From the NCBI GenBank assembly GCA_012064415.1, contig SSNU01000167.1, positions 11,251-75,250 on the forward strand: DNA of 64,000 bases. Direction: 5' to 3'. Shown piece by piece: positions 43,989 to 56,839 of the stretch (position 1 is the stretch's first letter; each line of letters starts with the position of its first letter). The notes beneath the pieces are model-generated. The model worked only from the letters and a program-made list of their open reading frames with translations. It was not told the origin of the DNA and made no database searches. The position numbers and the translations under genes are program-made. This DNA is from Gyrodactylus bullatarudis. Its lineage: Eukaryota > Platyhelminthes > Monogenea > Gyrodactylidea > Gyrodactylidae.

Positions 43989-46900
43989 ATACAAGGCCAT
44001 AATATATCCATTGGCTCCAAGGACAAAGCCGAGTGTCATAATTGGAGCAATCATTTTCATTTGGATCATATCCTTTCTAATTGCTATGCCACTTGGGATA
44101 TACTCCGATTCGAATTGTATCGTACAATGGCCATATGAAACGTGAGCTTTTTATGATCTACAGAAATATATTTGAATTGGAACCTCTAACCGGGTAAAAT
44201 TTACAGGTTGACTACCTATTTGAGACCTGATTTGATTTTAGATTAGATTTACGATCAGTAATTTCAAATTATCCTTCAATCAATATGAACTTGAGTAGAA
44301 TTTTGATCGTAAATCACATGAATTTTCACTGCCTTAGACCAAAGTTAAAATTTCAAAGTCTTGAATCGATGTTATTCATCTTTGGCTCAAGTATTTAAAA
44401 AAATTTTAATTTTTAGCCATTATAAAATCTGTTTTCTGGTGCTAATGTATATATTTCCGCTGATAATATTAATGATAACGTACGCACAAATTGCACGCCG
44501 TTTGTGGACACAAAATCTATTGGGAGAGGCCACTCAAAATCAGATTGATAATATCAAATCGAAAAAAAAAGTAAGTTGATTTTTAAAAAGATTTCATCTT
44601 TTGAATTATATGCTGTAACGAGCTGATACTGAATTAGGATCATATCGAAAAAGTTTCAATTTGTCAAAAATAATGTGTTGTATTTTTGAATTCCGTAAAT
44701 CCTTTTGCTTTAAATCTAAAATTTATATGAAGAATTCGAAATTCTGAAAAAAATCTCCATAAGAATTTCTTTAGCTCTCAAAATCAAGAAAATATTCTTA
44801 ACTAGCTTCAGACTCAATGTGATATTCGATTGATCCTATGAAATTGGGATCATCAGATGTTGAAAATAGTACAATAATTAGTAAATTTATTATTGAATCC
44901 ACGATCACAACTATGGAAACGTTGAGAAGAAGGAATAAAATTTTGTTTATTAGAGAAGTATTATCCACAGTAACATCATTTAAAACTTGTGTCAATATTA
45001 GCGTCAAACAGAGTCAAACAGACACATAATATTAGTTATTTTTTTCATAGCATATATAAATACAGCCTCTTAGCTTTCTGGAAGGTATGCTCTAAGAAAT
45101 TACAGTAAATGACAATTATTTGTAGGGTTCCATCAACAATTTTTAAATTTTAAAACTATAATGTAGCTGCAATAGGTGGCCAAATGGATTTCTACTAAAC
45201 TTGAACCAATATGCTTTTACTCAATAAACTTGATAATAATTATTAAATCTACACGTCAAAAATGAAGAAAAACACTCGAAAAATATCTATTTTTTAAAGG
45301 ATTTTTCAATTTTATCTAACTTGACGCGCGTTTTAAAAAGCTTTGCGAGAGTGCTAAATTCGCGTATTACCCATCAATTAACGCGATAATACCAATAATA
45401 TCAATTAAGTTCATTGAGATACTCAAAATTAGCAACTTTTGGTTTTTGGCCATAGCGGCCAAAATATTAACGCTAGCAAAATTCTGAAAGCAGATCTGAA
45501 ATCAGTACAAAATTTTATTCCAGAAAAGTTAAACCTGATCAAGTTCCTACGACCCCACCCCCCACCCGTGTAATAAGCCAAGTAAGCAGACACCAAAATA
45601 CAGCCCCTAAATAGTATTATATGTCTAGTTTAAAGTAGCCAAACGCTTATAAAAAATATGCTGAAAATAATTTTTTTGTCCACCAATGAAATTTTGTTAG
45701 CTAAATGCTTTATTTATACTTGAGATATGTTGAGTATGCATTTAAAAAGTAAATTGCTGAGAGAAAATCTAAATTTAATATCTTTACGAGCCTATTTTTA
45801 AGCCCAAAGTTTTGAAAGCTTTTCAGCATAGGCTTTAAATAGAAAGAAAAATTTAAAAGTACAGTTACACTTGAAATACTTAGTTTTACTGAGAATCTAA
45901 TCTCAGTTTGAATATTCTCTCAAAAGTACCATTATTTTCTTTCTACTCAATGCCATTTTAGTAAAGAATTTTCGCTGATTTCAGACATTTGATTCTTAAA
46001 AACTTTTAGAAAACCTGACTTGAAGTGCTTTGCCTTTCAATAGAAAAAAATATGAATGAGCTAGAATGACAGAAATTTAAAATTTACCTAATTATTTCGA
46101 AAATCCTCAATTTTATGCTTATTTAAGCACCTCATAGGTAGATGGTAAATTTTTTCCTACGGGGTGCTTAAATAGGCATAAAAATAATAAATTACTTAGA
46201 GAGTCTAGGGAAACTTTCCTACTACTCTTTTGTTAAGAATTTATTCCTGAACAAGATGATGTCATTTCTGTCTTTCTATTTCCTACATGTTTTTCTCTAT
46301 TGAAAGGCAAAGCACTGCAAGCCAGGTTTTTCAGTTTTTATCGAATAACTCAATTGCAGAGTTCTTTAAGAAGTTCTTCAGCGAAAAATTCTCAAAATTG
46401 GAAAAATATCCTTGAGTAGATTTTTTCATGTAAGACTGTATAACTGAATATGAGGCGAGACGAAATCTTTGGGTCGTTAGAGAGGCCTATCCAGTCCGTT
46501 AGATAAAAATTTTCAATTGCTAATTTGAAATACTTCTCTTCAGATTAATAATGAAACTTTAGAGATGAAATAAATGAAAAAAATATTTTCCCCTTTTGTT
46601 GACAACATATGAAAAATTGGGCGTTTTCGTGTATCAATTCCCCTTGATCAATAGCGAGACAGAGAATTCATTTAGGATTAATCAAAAGATTATATGAGAC
46701 AATACATTCGATTCAATGAAAAGAATCTTCTATTCATTTTTTATGCGGCTAAAAATGGAAATCTAATAAAGACTAAAATAAGGAATTAAATTATTCATTA
46801 ATAGGATTTAGAATTCGAGGGATTTTCAAGTTATTGAACTCATATTTTCCCATTATTTAGTAAGGTTATACTGGTTTTAATCAGTTTAGTGCATGTTGAG

Positions 46901-49900
46901 ATGCTTAATCAGAGGAAATGAATTGGCTTCTAGTCTCCAATGGAGACCCTCCAGGATATATCGCTGCCTTTCTAGGTATTTATTTTTTTCATCTCCTCAG
47001 ACATTAAAATCTTCTGGAAACAAACTACTTTTGCAACATTATTGTATTGCCCGAGACCAAGAAGAGCGTTTCCGGAAATAAGACATTGGAAATCCTTTTT
47101 TGCGTGTTAAAGTTAACTAACCAAACTTTTCCGTGAAATTCCCGCTATACAGTAGACTGGGTAACTTTTTTTTGAAATTGAAAATTAAAAAATCTAATTC
47201 ACTTCAAGACTAAAGGAACATCGTAGATCAAAAATTTTCAGGTCTTGTAAGTTTACTATGTTCTTTGTGTATGAGAAATAAATCCGCAAAAAGGCTCCTT
47301 TTATACACAAAACTTTTGAAATCCGTTGGATAATTTCGAGATTCCAGCTATTTGAATTAGCTAGAATGTTTTTCTTCAGATTTTGTTAGGGATGAACTTA
47401 ATTTTTTCAGAGTTGATTTAATTAAGAAAGAGTATACAATTTAGTCTGTTCATGAGTAACATCATGTGAATAAACCCTTAAAATTCTCAATAGCTTCAGG
47501 AACCACGTTAGAGAATAATTTATCGAGTTTTCTAAAGTTACGTTTCCAGTTAGTATGAAAGTGAATTAGAATTTTTTTGGTTTTCTGGAGGGACCAACTC
47601 TACTATATAGGGATATTAGTTAATGTCAGAAATTCCAAGCAATTACACAAATCTGAATCCTATTCAAATTATCTAAAGCTATTCTCGAAAAAATTGGAAA
47701 TTCATGTTTTTTACAAAAATCTCAATTTACCATCAAGGTCTAAAAAGGTAGTCTTTCGTCGATTTAGGATACAAAAATTTGGAAATTTTACCTCTCTCAA
47801 ACTTTGAAATTAACGAATTAGAAATTAATCGAGAATAGCTTTATTTTAAAATTTACATTAACGAATCTTTAATTCATGAGAATTTCAATGGAAAATCTCT
47901 GTGTTAATTTTGTGTATTTTTTTCTGTTAGTTCCATTATCTTCTCTATAGAGTTAAAGAAAAATGCAAAAAACCTTTTAAAATAAGGAAAGTTTCTCGAT
48001 AAATCGAGGGTTGATGTTTTTCGTACTCGTGATCTGTTTGAGCTGACTGAAAATGTAGAGTTCAAGTTCAAGAAAAGAGAAGCCAATTTAATAAAAGTTT
48101 AAGTCCAAAAATCACCCCAAGAAAATATTTTTTCCAAAATTTTCAATTCTTCACCTCGAAATTCGAGGCTCGAATCAATTATTCTCATTTCAAAATTCCC
48201 CTCTTATTGAATGGTGTAACTTGAATGATTCAAATTCTCAAAGCAACCTACATAAGTTTCAGAAAGATTGAGAGTGAACATTCTCCTTATAGAGAACCTT
48301 TGATGGAAAAAATCTTACGCGAATCTAGGTTCTTACAAATTTTTTGCTTTCCTTAAAGAAGATTTATTTCTTGTTTCTCAAGATCGAAATAGTGAAATAA
48401 GAAGAGTTGTTAACTTCCTTAAACTCCAATGTCCTTGTAGTTTGCAAAAATTAATGAATATTCCTATTAACATCTGTATGTCGTGGCTAAAAAGTTAGAG
48501 TTGTTTTTAAAAAGTATGCTCCATATGAATACAAAATAATCTCCTTGAAAGCAGCTTACTCGATTATGCTCTGTGACGTCGAAAATCTGATTTTTGGAAT
48601 TAAACCTTTAACAAATAAATAAGCGAAAATCTCCTTATTATCACTATAGAATTGCTTTTATTTCATGCAAGACATGAATTCCAGATTGAAATATGTTTGC
48701 TTTCTACAAGGGGAGGAAAAAAATTCTAAATTTCTCTTGAAAAAGTGCATAATAGTATAATATATTGATTCATAGGGAAAAAAGATCAAATAAACTTTTT
48801 TTTATCTCCCTTTAGGTAATTAGGAAGAATTAAAACCTCGTGATATTTACATACATAAAATTTGTAATATCAAAGAAAAGACACTATCTCTAATTTATCT
48901 CTCTATTCTGACTAGTGAGAAATATTTTAAAAACTTGAAATTATGTCCAATGACGAATTAATTAAGAGGGTCAGAAGATGAAGAAGCCTGAGCTAGAATC
49001 TGGGACCATCGGGTGAATTCAACCGATACACAGAGCGTATAGTTAAAAATCTTTTTGTAAATAAGCTACAGGTGAATTAGGGGTTTTCTTATATTAGCTA
49101 GTAAATACGAAGTTGAGAATATTAGTTTTTTTTCATCAAAAATTTGATATAAATGAAAATTATTTTAAAATCGAGTTAATGTAATCTTCTCTCACCTATG
49201 TTTTTGGAAAAATTGAGAGGTTTTAGAATTTTGAGTTGGCACCAATACCCGTTTTATTAATTTCAAACAATCTTAATCCCTAAATTAAAAAAAAAATTAC
49301 TAATTCTCAATCAATAAAAATGATCAAGAAATTGAAATTCGACTTTTACTCAATCCTGAGGTTTATTTAACAAATTTGGTCGCATTGTCTAACCTTGATC
49401 CTGAAATTCTTCATCTAAAATAATTTCAATTAAAAAATTCCAGCTCAAATTCAAATTATGGGATTTTCGTGCCAACTCTTGAATTTCGAATTCTTGATGG
49501 TTCTTACTGCTTGAAAATTAGTAAATTTTCAAGGAATCAAGATCAATAAAAAATTGGGAATCCGATGCCAAATCAGATTTCTAAAATGATCACATTTTTC
49601 TTAATTGTTAAGAGTGGGTCTCGATTTGAAAATTCTTTCCATCAATTTCAAACTTTTGATGAAAATAGGTAATTTTTGAGCTTAATAGTATTCTTCCGTA
49701 GTTCCTCTTCAATCCCTTGCATCCTTATCGCAGACTTTTCATTGGTTGGTTCGTTACTGATATTTTACTGCTTGATAAATTTTTTCATAAATCATGATTT
49801 CAAATTTCAGCCAATAAAATTTTTGAAAAATTAGAAAAAATATATATATTGGGGCCATATGTACATTTCACAAAGCATCATCAGTGGCAATACTTTAAAA

Positions 49901-51018
49901 ATGATATAAGTTGAGAATTCATTAAAAATAATATTTTAAAAATTATGAAAGAAATAGTAAATGTCAAAGAAGAATATAATGTAAGCTTTTACTAATTCAA
50001 GTTTTATTTCAATTTAAAACAGAAAAAATAAGTATTTGTTCTAAACTCGAATTTAACGGCGAATTAAATGAATTCAAATTTAAATTTATGGTAAACATTC
50101 AAACATTTTCTCATCATGTGCAATCAATAGTTATTCATTAGTTCTTTTATTAGTATAAACAGACTACCCCTTTAATTGCTCCCAAAATTAGTTAGAAAAT
50201 AAAGAAAAAAACATTTATTCAAGAACAAATTCATGAGAGCAGAGATCAATATTCTCTGAAATGTTCCTTTATGCGTAAATATAATACATCAAATTTAAAT
50301 TATACGCCATCATCCATATGTCAATTTTTTTTCATCAAACTTATTGTCTCTGAATGTTTTGACATGATTCTCGGAGTGAATTTAATCCTTGTTAATCAAG
50401 TCTGATAAGCAAAAGGTTTTGTAAACTAGACCTGTTATATCTTTAATGTTTTTTGTTCATTTTATTGTCTTTTCATAATTTAATGTCTGATCCCACGTTA
50501 AGACGCAATATTCTTTTTTACCCAATCGAAAAAAAAACTTTTTTATACATTTTACTTACAAGTAGTTAATTTTTGTATGCTATTAAAATGCACAAGTATA
50601 ATATTTTTTCAATTCTACTTTTTTGATTTAATGGTTCCATTTATTCAGGTCGTCAAGATGCTTCTACTCGTTGGTGGAATATTCAGTGTTTGTGCATTGC
50701 CATATCAGGTCCTCTATCTGATTGAGGATAAACTCAAATTTAAAAATTATAAAGTACACATTTACCTCTTCTGCTATGCCCTCTTCACAATGCAAAGCGT
50801 TCTAAATCCAATCATCCACTTTACAAGAAACAAAAGGTGAGAAAAAAAACAACCTGAAATCTGCTCAATGCTCGAGTTAATTGATTTTTTTCAACAGGTT
50901 CAAGACAGGTCTGAAAATGCTGGTAGGTCAGAGGAAAGAAAGATTTGAGTTCCGTTTCTTTCATATCCAATCAAAAACAAACGACACAACTGACCCTCAT
51001 CAAAATTTGCAAATTTGA
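43989..51018 (+). CDS. Rhodopsin-family neuropeptide receptor, 3' part (TM4 to C-terminus)
   Basis: Four exons with compatible phases: 43989-44142, 44417-44570, 50649-50836, 50898-51018 (stop TGA). The first begins by completing the Arg codon of the DRY box (acceptor TCGTACAG, then A-TAC), the well-known intron position in many class A receptors. YKAIIYPLAPR and TM4 follow, then a second loop with CIVQWP (disulfide Cys), TM5, a third loop, VVKM and TM6, TM7 with NPIIH, and RFKTGLK as helix 8. Loop and TM5 patterns resemble tachykinin/NPY-type peptide receptors, but the ligand cannot be assigned. Odd features: the TM6 CWLP motif is CALP and the NPxxY motif is NPIIH. TM1-TM3 are not seen upstream. 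Introns are 274, 6,078 and 61 nt. Confidence 0.85.
44571..45990. other. GPCR intron 3, first part
   Basis: Positions 45310-45400 contain several CG dinucleotides (GACGCGCG, TTCGCGTATT, ACGCGATAA), unusual for this AT-rich region, but no ORF. A C-rich run (CCCCACCCCCCACCC) lies at 45551-45565. No gene is seen. Confidence 0.4.
46010..46331. mobile_element. Inverted-repeat MITE in GPCR intron 3
   Basis: Arms 46010-46077 and 46257-46331 are reverse complements (AAACCTGACTTGAAGTGCTT outward; CTATTGAAAGGCAAAGCACT). A nested hairpin with TTTAAGCACCTCATAGG and CCTACGGGGTGCTTAAA lies inside (about 46122-46172). It shares interior words with 34120-34310. Confidence 0.75.
46918..47110 (+). CDS. Possible small two-exon gene with a 25-nt intron
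   Basis: ATG at 46918; exon 46918-46975; intron 46976-47000 (GTATTTATT...CATCTCCTCAG, 25 nt, with a pyrimidine tract); exon 47001-47110 with stop TAA. It would encode 55 residues starting MNWLLVSNGDPPGYIAAFLD. The sequence is of higher complexity than its surroundings and lies inside GPCR intron 3 on the same strand. An unspliced alternative frame (46893-47081) is also open. No family is recognised. It could be a stray TE exon. Confidence 0.25.
47120..50640. other. GPCR intron 3, remainder
   Basis: Hairpin-family traces occur near 47675-47740 (GCTATTCTCG and TTTTTTACAAAAATCTCAAT, as at 27941) and 49095-49160. No gene or complete element is supported. Confidence 0.4.
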
Positions 51019-51710
51019 TCAAGGTTTAACTGCAAACTCATTTTATACAACAGACAATCCACCCCAAAAGGACCCATATGAAAAAAATAAAAGAATAATT
51101 ATAAATACAAATTCTGACAAATAACCCCATTCATAACACAATGAATTGTTATATACTTTTGAAGAGATATATATATGTTCTTATTTTTTCTAAAATATTT
51201 ATTTTCAGCCAAAAAATATATTTTTAAATTCCATCAAAATTCAATATTTAGTAAACCAATTAGAGTAAATCAAAATTCAGTGAAAAAAACATCTTTGAGT
51301 ATTATTAACATAATAACTTCGAGACCAGGAATAAGATAAACTCAAGTGACAAGTTAGATTTAATATCAGATTTTCTCCAGAAACCTAAATTTTTCTTCTT
51401 GGATCAATTGAGATCAAATTGAACGAAAATCTATCCCTATTTGTATTTTTTATTCAGTTTTGAGGTTTACAGATCTAGCAAATTAGATAACTCGAGGCGT
51501 TCACAATTGAGTCAGATCATGAAAATTTCATCCGTAGAAACGTTAAGAGAAGTCTGGATAAAACTATCACCAAAATATGTGAAAACTAACCTACCTTCAA
51601 GTATGAATTTGATGCAAAATTGAAATTCAATTGTCGATGAGCTGAGTAGATTAGAGATTTATTAAAGAATAGTGGAAAGATACTGCTGGTAAAATATTTA
51701 AAAGGCCTCA
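51019..51710. other. Downstream of the GPCR, nothing assigned
   Basis: AT-rich sequence. ATAAAAGAATAATTATAAAT near 51087 is too general to call as a polyadenylation site. Confidence 0.35.
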
Positions 51711-51713
51711 ACT

Positions 51714-52170
51714 TAAAGCTAGTTAATATGAAGATCGGAATTTATGGTTTTTACAAAATTCAAAATTTTTGGTCAAGAATTTGAGTTTGATCAAGATTTT
51801 TGGAATCTGAATCATGAAACCGATTTTCACGATTTGAAGAAAAAAATTTTGAAAAAATCAATTTTCAAGGATATTATGGCATATTTCAAATCCCGAGTTA
51901 GCGCCAAACTTTCATTTTTTTGGACTTGGAGTTGAAATTTTTTGTTGATTTCAACGTGAGAGAGAGATCTAAAGTTAATTTTTGGAATTTCAATTAGTCA
52001 AGAGAATGAAATATACTGGATAAGATTTTGAGAATCACCCCATCATCGTGATCGTGCAAAAATTGAATTTTGATTTTTTGATCATTTTTCCTATTTGAAA
52101 ATGGATGAAATTTTGATGATCCAAAATCCCAGAAAAATCACAGATTTTTCGTTTTCCCTTTCCCTCGATT
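51714..52170. repeat. Half copy of the hairpin family
   Basis: It begins AAAGCTAGTTAATATGAAGA, the consensus family end, and runs through GGTTTTTACAAAATTC, TTGATTTCAACGTGAG and a spacer-like section (TTTTGATCATTTTTCC) resembling 28300-28330. No matching right arm is found, so the copy is truncated. Confidence 0.7.
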
Positions 52171-52697
52171 CGAAAGGGAATCTATTAATCCCCTGGAATC
52201 TGCAGAAATCTCAGCTCTGTCATTCATCAAACTAGTGCTATACTTCATCAAAGAAAGCTGATTTTTCCAAAAAACTTAATTTGAGTTAAAACAACTGTAG
52301 ATTCGTATCTTAATTTGATATTTATCAGTGTGTCTAGTGACGAGGTACTTTTCTTCTATTTAATCTTTATGTTTTTATTCAATAGCTTGAAAATATTTAT
52401 ATTCAAGATGAGATTGATAAAACAAAAATATTTGAATTACTCAAAACTCCCGCGGGATAAAACTTGTAATCATTAAAATGTTTAATTCAGTCTGATATGA
52501 CTATCCAATTGTCTTATTATTATGTCAATTAGAAAAAAGATCAAAAGTAGTATTAGAATTTCTAGTCCTCATTGAACAATATTACTATCATAATAGAGCT
52601 GATTACTGCTTTTAAATCACAAATGATATTTTTACAAATTAAAATTGACACGTTTCCAAAATACATATGTCGCTTACAAGTAGACTTGATCTTTTAA

Positions 52698-52842
52698 AAC
52701 CCTTTGAGTACCGATCGGACGTATACGACCTCATTGAAAAAATTAGGAAGGAGTGATCCGACAAAAAAAATATCGAAACAAAAATTGATCACATAAGTCA
52801 AATTAGTAGGATTACATTATTTTGGCCATGGGAGCGAGAGGG
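52698..52842. mobile_element. Diverged relative of the piggyBac-type MITE
   Basis: The left end CCCTTTGAGTACCGATCGGA parallels CCCTTTCGGTACCGATGGAC at 3762. The right end GAGAGGG is followed by TTAA (52843-52846), and TTAA also lies on the left at 52694-52697 (2 nt offset). It is shorter than the copy at 3762 and more decayed. Confidence 0.55.
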
Positions 52843-53628
52843 TTAACTTTAATCTTATTGAACGCGTGTACTTTTTACAAGCCAGATTTAATATCCAACT
52901 TTCTCCAATGCGGGATTTTGTTAGTTTTTTTCTATTTTCCTATACATAAATATTAAATATTTTCCAACAATCATAATTAAGCTTTCCATGTTAAAATTGT
53001 ATTAAAGTTGTTAAATCAAGGGATCTCAGAACAAATCTAAGAACTAATATGTTCTAACACGCTATAAATAAGATTTTCTGAAATGTCTACATCCAAAAAG
53101 GAAGTATTTTTTCATTCTCAATTTAATTGGAAGGCTCCAATGTTTTGTTATTTATTTGTGATTAGGAGACACTCAAAAAGAATGAATTCCTTGAAATAAT
53201 ATCTCCGTGTGGGAGACGTGTCACTTCAATGAGGAAATGAATCCATTGAAATACTTATTCCTCACTAGATAATATTTAAGAATTTTTCATATTCCTGAAA
53301 TTTGTATTCAGAAATTGAAAAATTGTTTTATTTTCCCCCACCAATGTTCGATGTTCTAATCAAATGAGATTAAGGCTGAGAAAATTTGAACCATTTGGCC
53401 TTCTCTAGATTAAAAATACAAGTTTTTCGAGACATTTTTGTATTAATTTGATAAATGATTTTAAATATGTAGTTCTTTCCTCAGATGATGTAGTAATTTC
53501 GATAATAAAAGATTTTATTATATCACCATTTTACAAATTCCTGAAATCGTTTTTGTTTGAAAAGAATAAAATCTAGATAAAATGAATGATATATTAGGCA
53601 TCTTTTTCGGTAGAAACTAATGTATAGA

Positions 53629-53727
53629 AGCTTTGTTCTTATCCCAGCTATGCTGAGGGAGCATGCAAATACGGAAAAGCTATTTATCGAAAGAATTCAA
53701 CGTTCAGATGAGGAATTGATAAAATAA
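53629..53727 (+). CDS. Possible orphan terminal exon
   Basis: An acceptor-like TATAG precedes a frame with coding-like composition and no ATG start (SFVLIPAMLREHANTEKLFI, then ERIQRSDEELIK, stop TAA). It is too short to identify, and no upstream exon was found. It may be the end of a decayed gene or of a TE protein. Confidence 0.25.
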   Translation, partial: SFVLIPAMLREHANTEKLFIERIQRSDEELIK

Positions 53728-54105
53728 TATCTTTAATTGAGACTTATTTCAATTTTAAGCTATATTCTAGACTAGAGCTAGATGAAATTTAAATATCGCT
53801 CGGGTCAGATGAATTATGATAGAAAATTTGATAAAAATGCAAAACTATCAAAATTATAGTTTGATATGTCTTCAAGTTACTATAAATTACAAAAATTAGT
53901 TTTCGTGATTTGAATTGCCACCATAGATTTTTCGCGCACAAAACCGAATCTCCAGTAATATGATAAAACATCACTTACGATAGCTTAAAAGAAAGAGAAT
54001 AATTCATTTATTCAAATTATACTTATTTTTGTTTTAATTGCCTAATCAAATTGAAAAATTTTAAATATTTATAAACTCATAAAGTAATCAGTAGACATCA
54101 TCACA

Positions 54106-56426
54106 ATGTCCTGTCAAACAATGTGGCAAATTAATAATGACCTTGAAAACCCTCAACCTCTTCCTCTCACGATGCTTCCAACAAATTTAGACGTTTATAA
54201 CCTCTTTAAACTAAAAACAGGACCGCATCCAACAAAAGAAATATCAAAATTCAGACGTCAGGTTGCTGATAAATTGATAGATTTTTATGAAAAAGTTGGA
54301 ATAGTAGCCAAAGATTACCGGCCAATTGTTAGAAGTTTAAAAGATCTTGTTAACAAACGTAATAAGCTGAGAGGTTCAAAATTTCTTAGAAAAATGTGGA
54401 ATCAGCTTTTTCCAGTGGCAAGATGTTCTTGCTTGTCAACTTCACGCTCGCCTTGTAATCAGAAAACGTTTTTTCATCATCCGACCAAGGAATTCTTGAA
54501 AGACCAATCATCAGACAGACGTATGACTATTGATGATTATAAGGCCTCTATTGCCCAGGCTGAAAATGATAGACAAAGAATTCAAGAAATTGAGGAGTCC
54601 CCAGACACAGATCTGATGAATGCTTCAAGACCGAATACGCTCAACATCACCAACAATACCCAAAATAGTGATGTTACTATTCAAAATGAGAATAACGACC
54701 CTCCATTTGATGAAGAATCCCCTGAAGGTAGCCCACATAGGAATTATAATAAATTCCGTATGCCGGAAACTTACATGTTCTGTAAGCGACACGGAATATC
54801 GATAGCCGCTGCAACAGGTCTCGTGAACATAGCCAATTCAGAAATGAATAATGTAAGTGGTCATGTTTACCTCAGTGAATATAAACTGAAAAATGAAGAC
54901 AAACTGGCTAAAGAAGCCTTCGAAACTGGCGCACCTAAAAGAATTCGAAATCTACAAATTGATGCAACAGTGAAGCTTATGAAAAAATTCCAAGATAAGT
55001 CAGAAAAGACCAATATCTTGGTGCTAAGTGATTTGCCAGGTAATCGTTTGGTAGCATCAAAAGAAGTTCCGAATCAGACGGGATTGACTTTTGCCAATGT
55101 GATTTTGAATGTTCTCAATCAAACTGAATCCATTGATACATCGAAAGCGATTACATGTGATGGTGCTGCTGCTAACTTGGGAACGGGTACTGGCTGTATA
55201 ACGGTACTAGAAACAGTATTGAATAGAAACATACAATGTATTGTCTGTCTTCTACATATAGTTGAAAATGTGTCCCGAAAAGTTGTGAACGAATATGATG
55301 GACGAGTTCAAGGTCCATATAATTTTGGAGGTCCGATAGGCATACAACTTAATGCAGTAACAAAAGAATATCCCGTAGTTGAATTTATCAGGATATATAT
55401 AAACAGAGTTATATCCTTTAGCTGAGGCATCTATTCTGAAACTGGGACATGAACAACAGTATTTATACAGAATAGCCCAACTGATTAACCGAGGTGAGTC
55501 TTTAATTAATTGAAAGATTTGTTATACTATTAATTTGCAAGAGATTATTACTATTTTTGCTATTATTATTTGAAACTTTTTATTATCTCCTGTTTTTATA
55601 GAAATATGCTTTTATTCTGGGCTCATAAGAGTTAAATCTCTATTCTTTGGCTCCGATATTTTGCTAATTAAGATGATTTTCATAATTATTTATTATTAGG
55701 CCCTGAAGGAAATCAAATGTTAATTGAATACATCAAGAAGAATTCTATTGGAACTATTTACATGGCACGTTGGACCATTACGGCCAGCAGAATTTTGCGC
55801 CTTTATGTATCAAAAAGTCCTCCTGAAGTTAAGCTCTATGCTTTAGCGCAATTCGTGATGAAAGTTTATGTTCCGTCGTGGTTTGAAGCAAAACATAAGA
55901 CAAGTGTTGTTGAAGCTCCTAGAATATTTTTCAACATAATGCGCCACATCAGAAGATTCCGAATCCATCGAATCAGGAACATTGCAAAAGAATCTCTAAC
56001 AACGATTTCTTTTGTGGCCCACCCTGAAAATATCCTTTTGTCATTGATAAATGAGGAAGATCCTGACCTTAGGCAAATTGCTTTAGGTCATCTTCAGAAT
56101 GCTTCAGCCGGCCTTCGTCCGTACCAAAAGCCAGCAATAATTTTTGAAGCCAATCATTACTCGGAGATGATTGATTTCAACCAGACACCCTTTGTTTCCC
56201 CCCACTTTGTGATGTAAACTTTTATGGACAGAGAATTTTTTTGTTTCCTGATTTTCCCTCCAACACGCAAGGCATCGAGAGACTCATCGGGGGCATCAAA
56301 AATGCAGTAGAAGGAATACGAAAATTCGAAAATTTGGATCATAGCACAGCAAGTGTTGTTGAAAGTAGAAGCTCTATTCCTGCACACATGAACTTTTTTG
56401 ATTATGTTAATAGATTTGGAATCTGA
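54106..56426 (+). pseudogene. hAT-like transposase-family gene, broken
   Basis: ATG at 54106; the frame runs to about 55420, then needs a one-base shift to reach HEQQYLYRIAQLINRG. An intron at 55494-55699 (phase 1) joins to GPEGNQM. The frame is open to 56217, where a C-run (CCCCCC at 56198) produces another shift before FPDFPSNTQGIERLIGGIKN (stop at 56426). Motifs: ITCDGAAANLGTGTG (second catalytic Asp region), C-x-x-CLLH (hAT/P-like C..H), GGPIGIQL, a helical domain with MARWTITASRILRLYV, and IERLIGG (candidate final Glu). These match a widespread invertebrate transposase-derived family that I know by motif but cannot name securely. The N-terminal 230 residues contain a Cys-rich patch (CSCLSTSRSPC). 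With two frameshifts it is probably inactive, unless these are sequence errors. Confidence 0.72.
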
Positions 56427-56839
56427 TTTGATTTATTTTAAAGAGATTTACAATAAATATTTTTTGTATCATTAATTCATTTCAACTATCTAAGCTACCG
56501 AAAAAAACTTTTTGCATAATTTAAGCCGATAGAACTCAACAGTTTAGAAGAAAAACTTGGGATATATAAAATTATATTTTTGAATTGGTACCAAATGTTC
56601 ACAGTTAACACATAATGAATTTAAACACGAAATTTGTTAACTTTTATAAATTAGCCTTATTTTTAGACCAATCATTTAAATTTTATTAAATAGTTTTGAA
56701 ATCGAAAGATTATAGAAAGAGGATTCAATATTTTGATGTAAAATAAAGCCATTTCGAGAAATAAGACTACGATCTATTGGAAACCTAAAGAGCCGCGTCG
56801 ATTTTTTCTCTTAAGACAATTTTCATCTACCTCTATTCT

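Noticed and set aside
45310..45400. CpG island
   Set aside because: There are a few CG dinucleotides, but the stretch is short, AT-rich overall and deep inside a GPCR intron.
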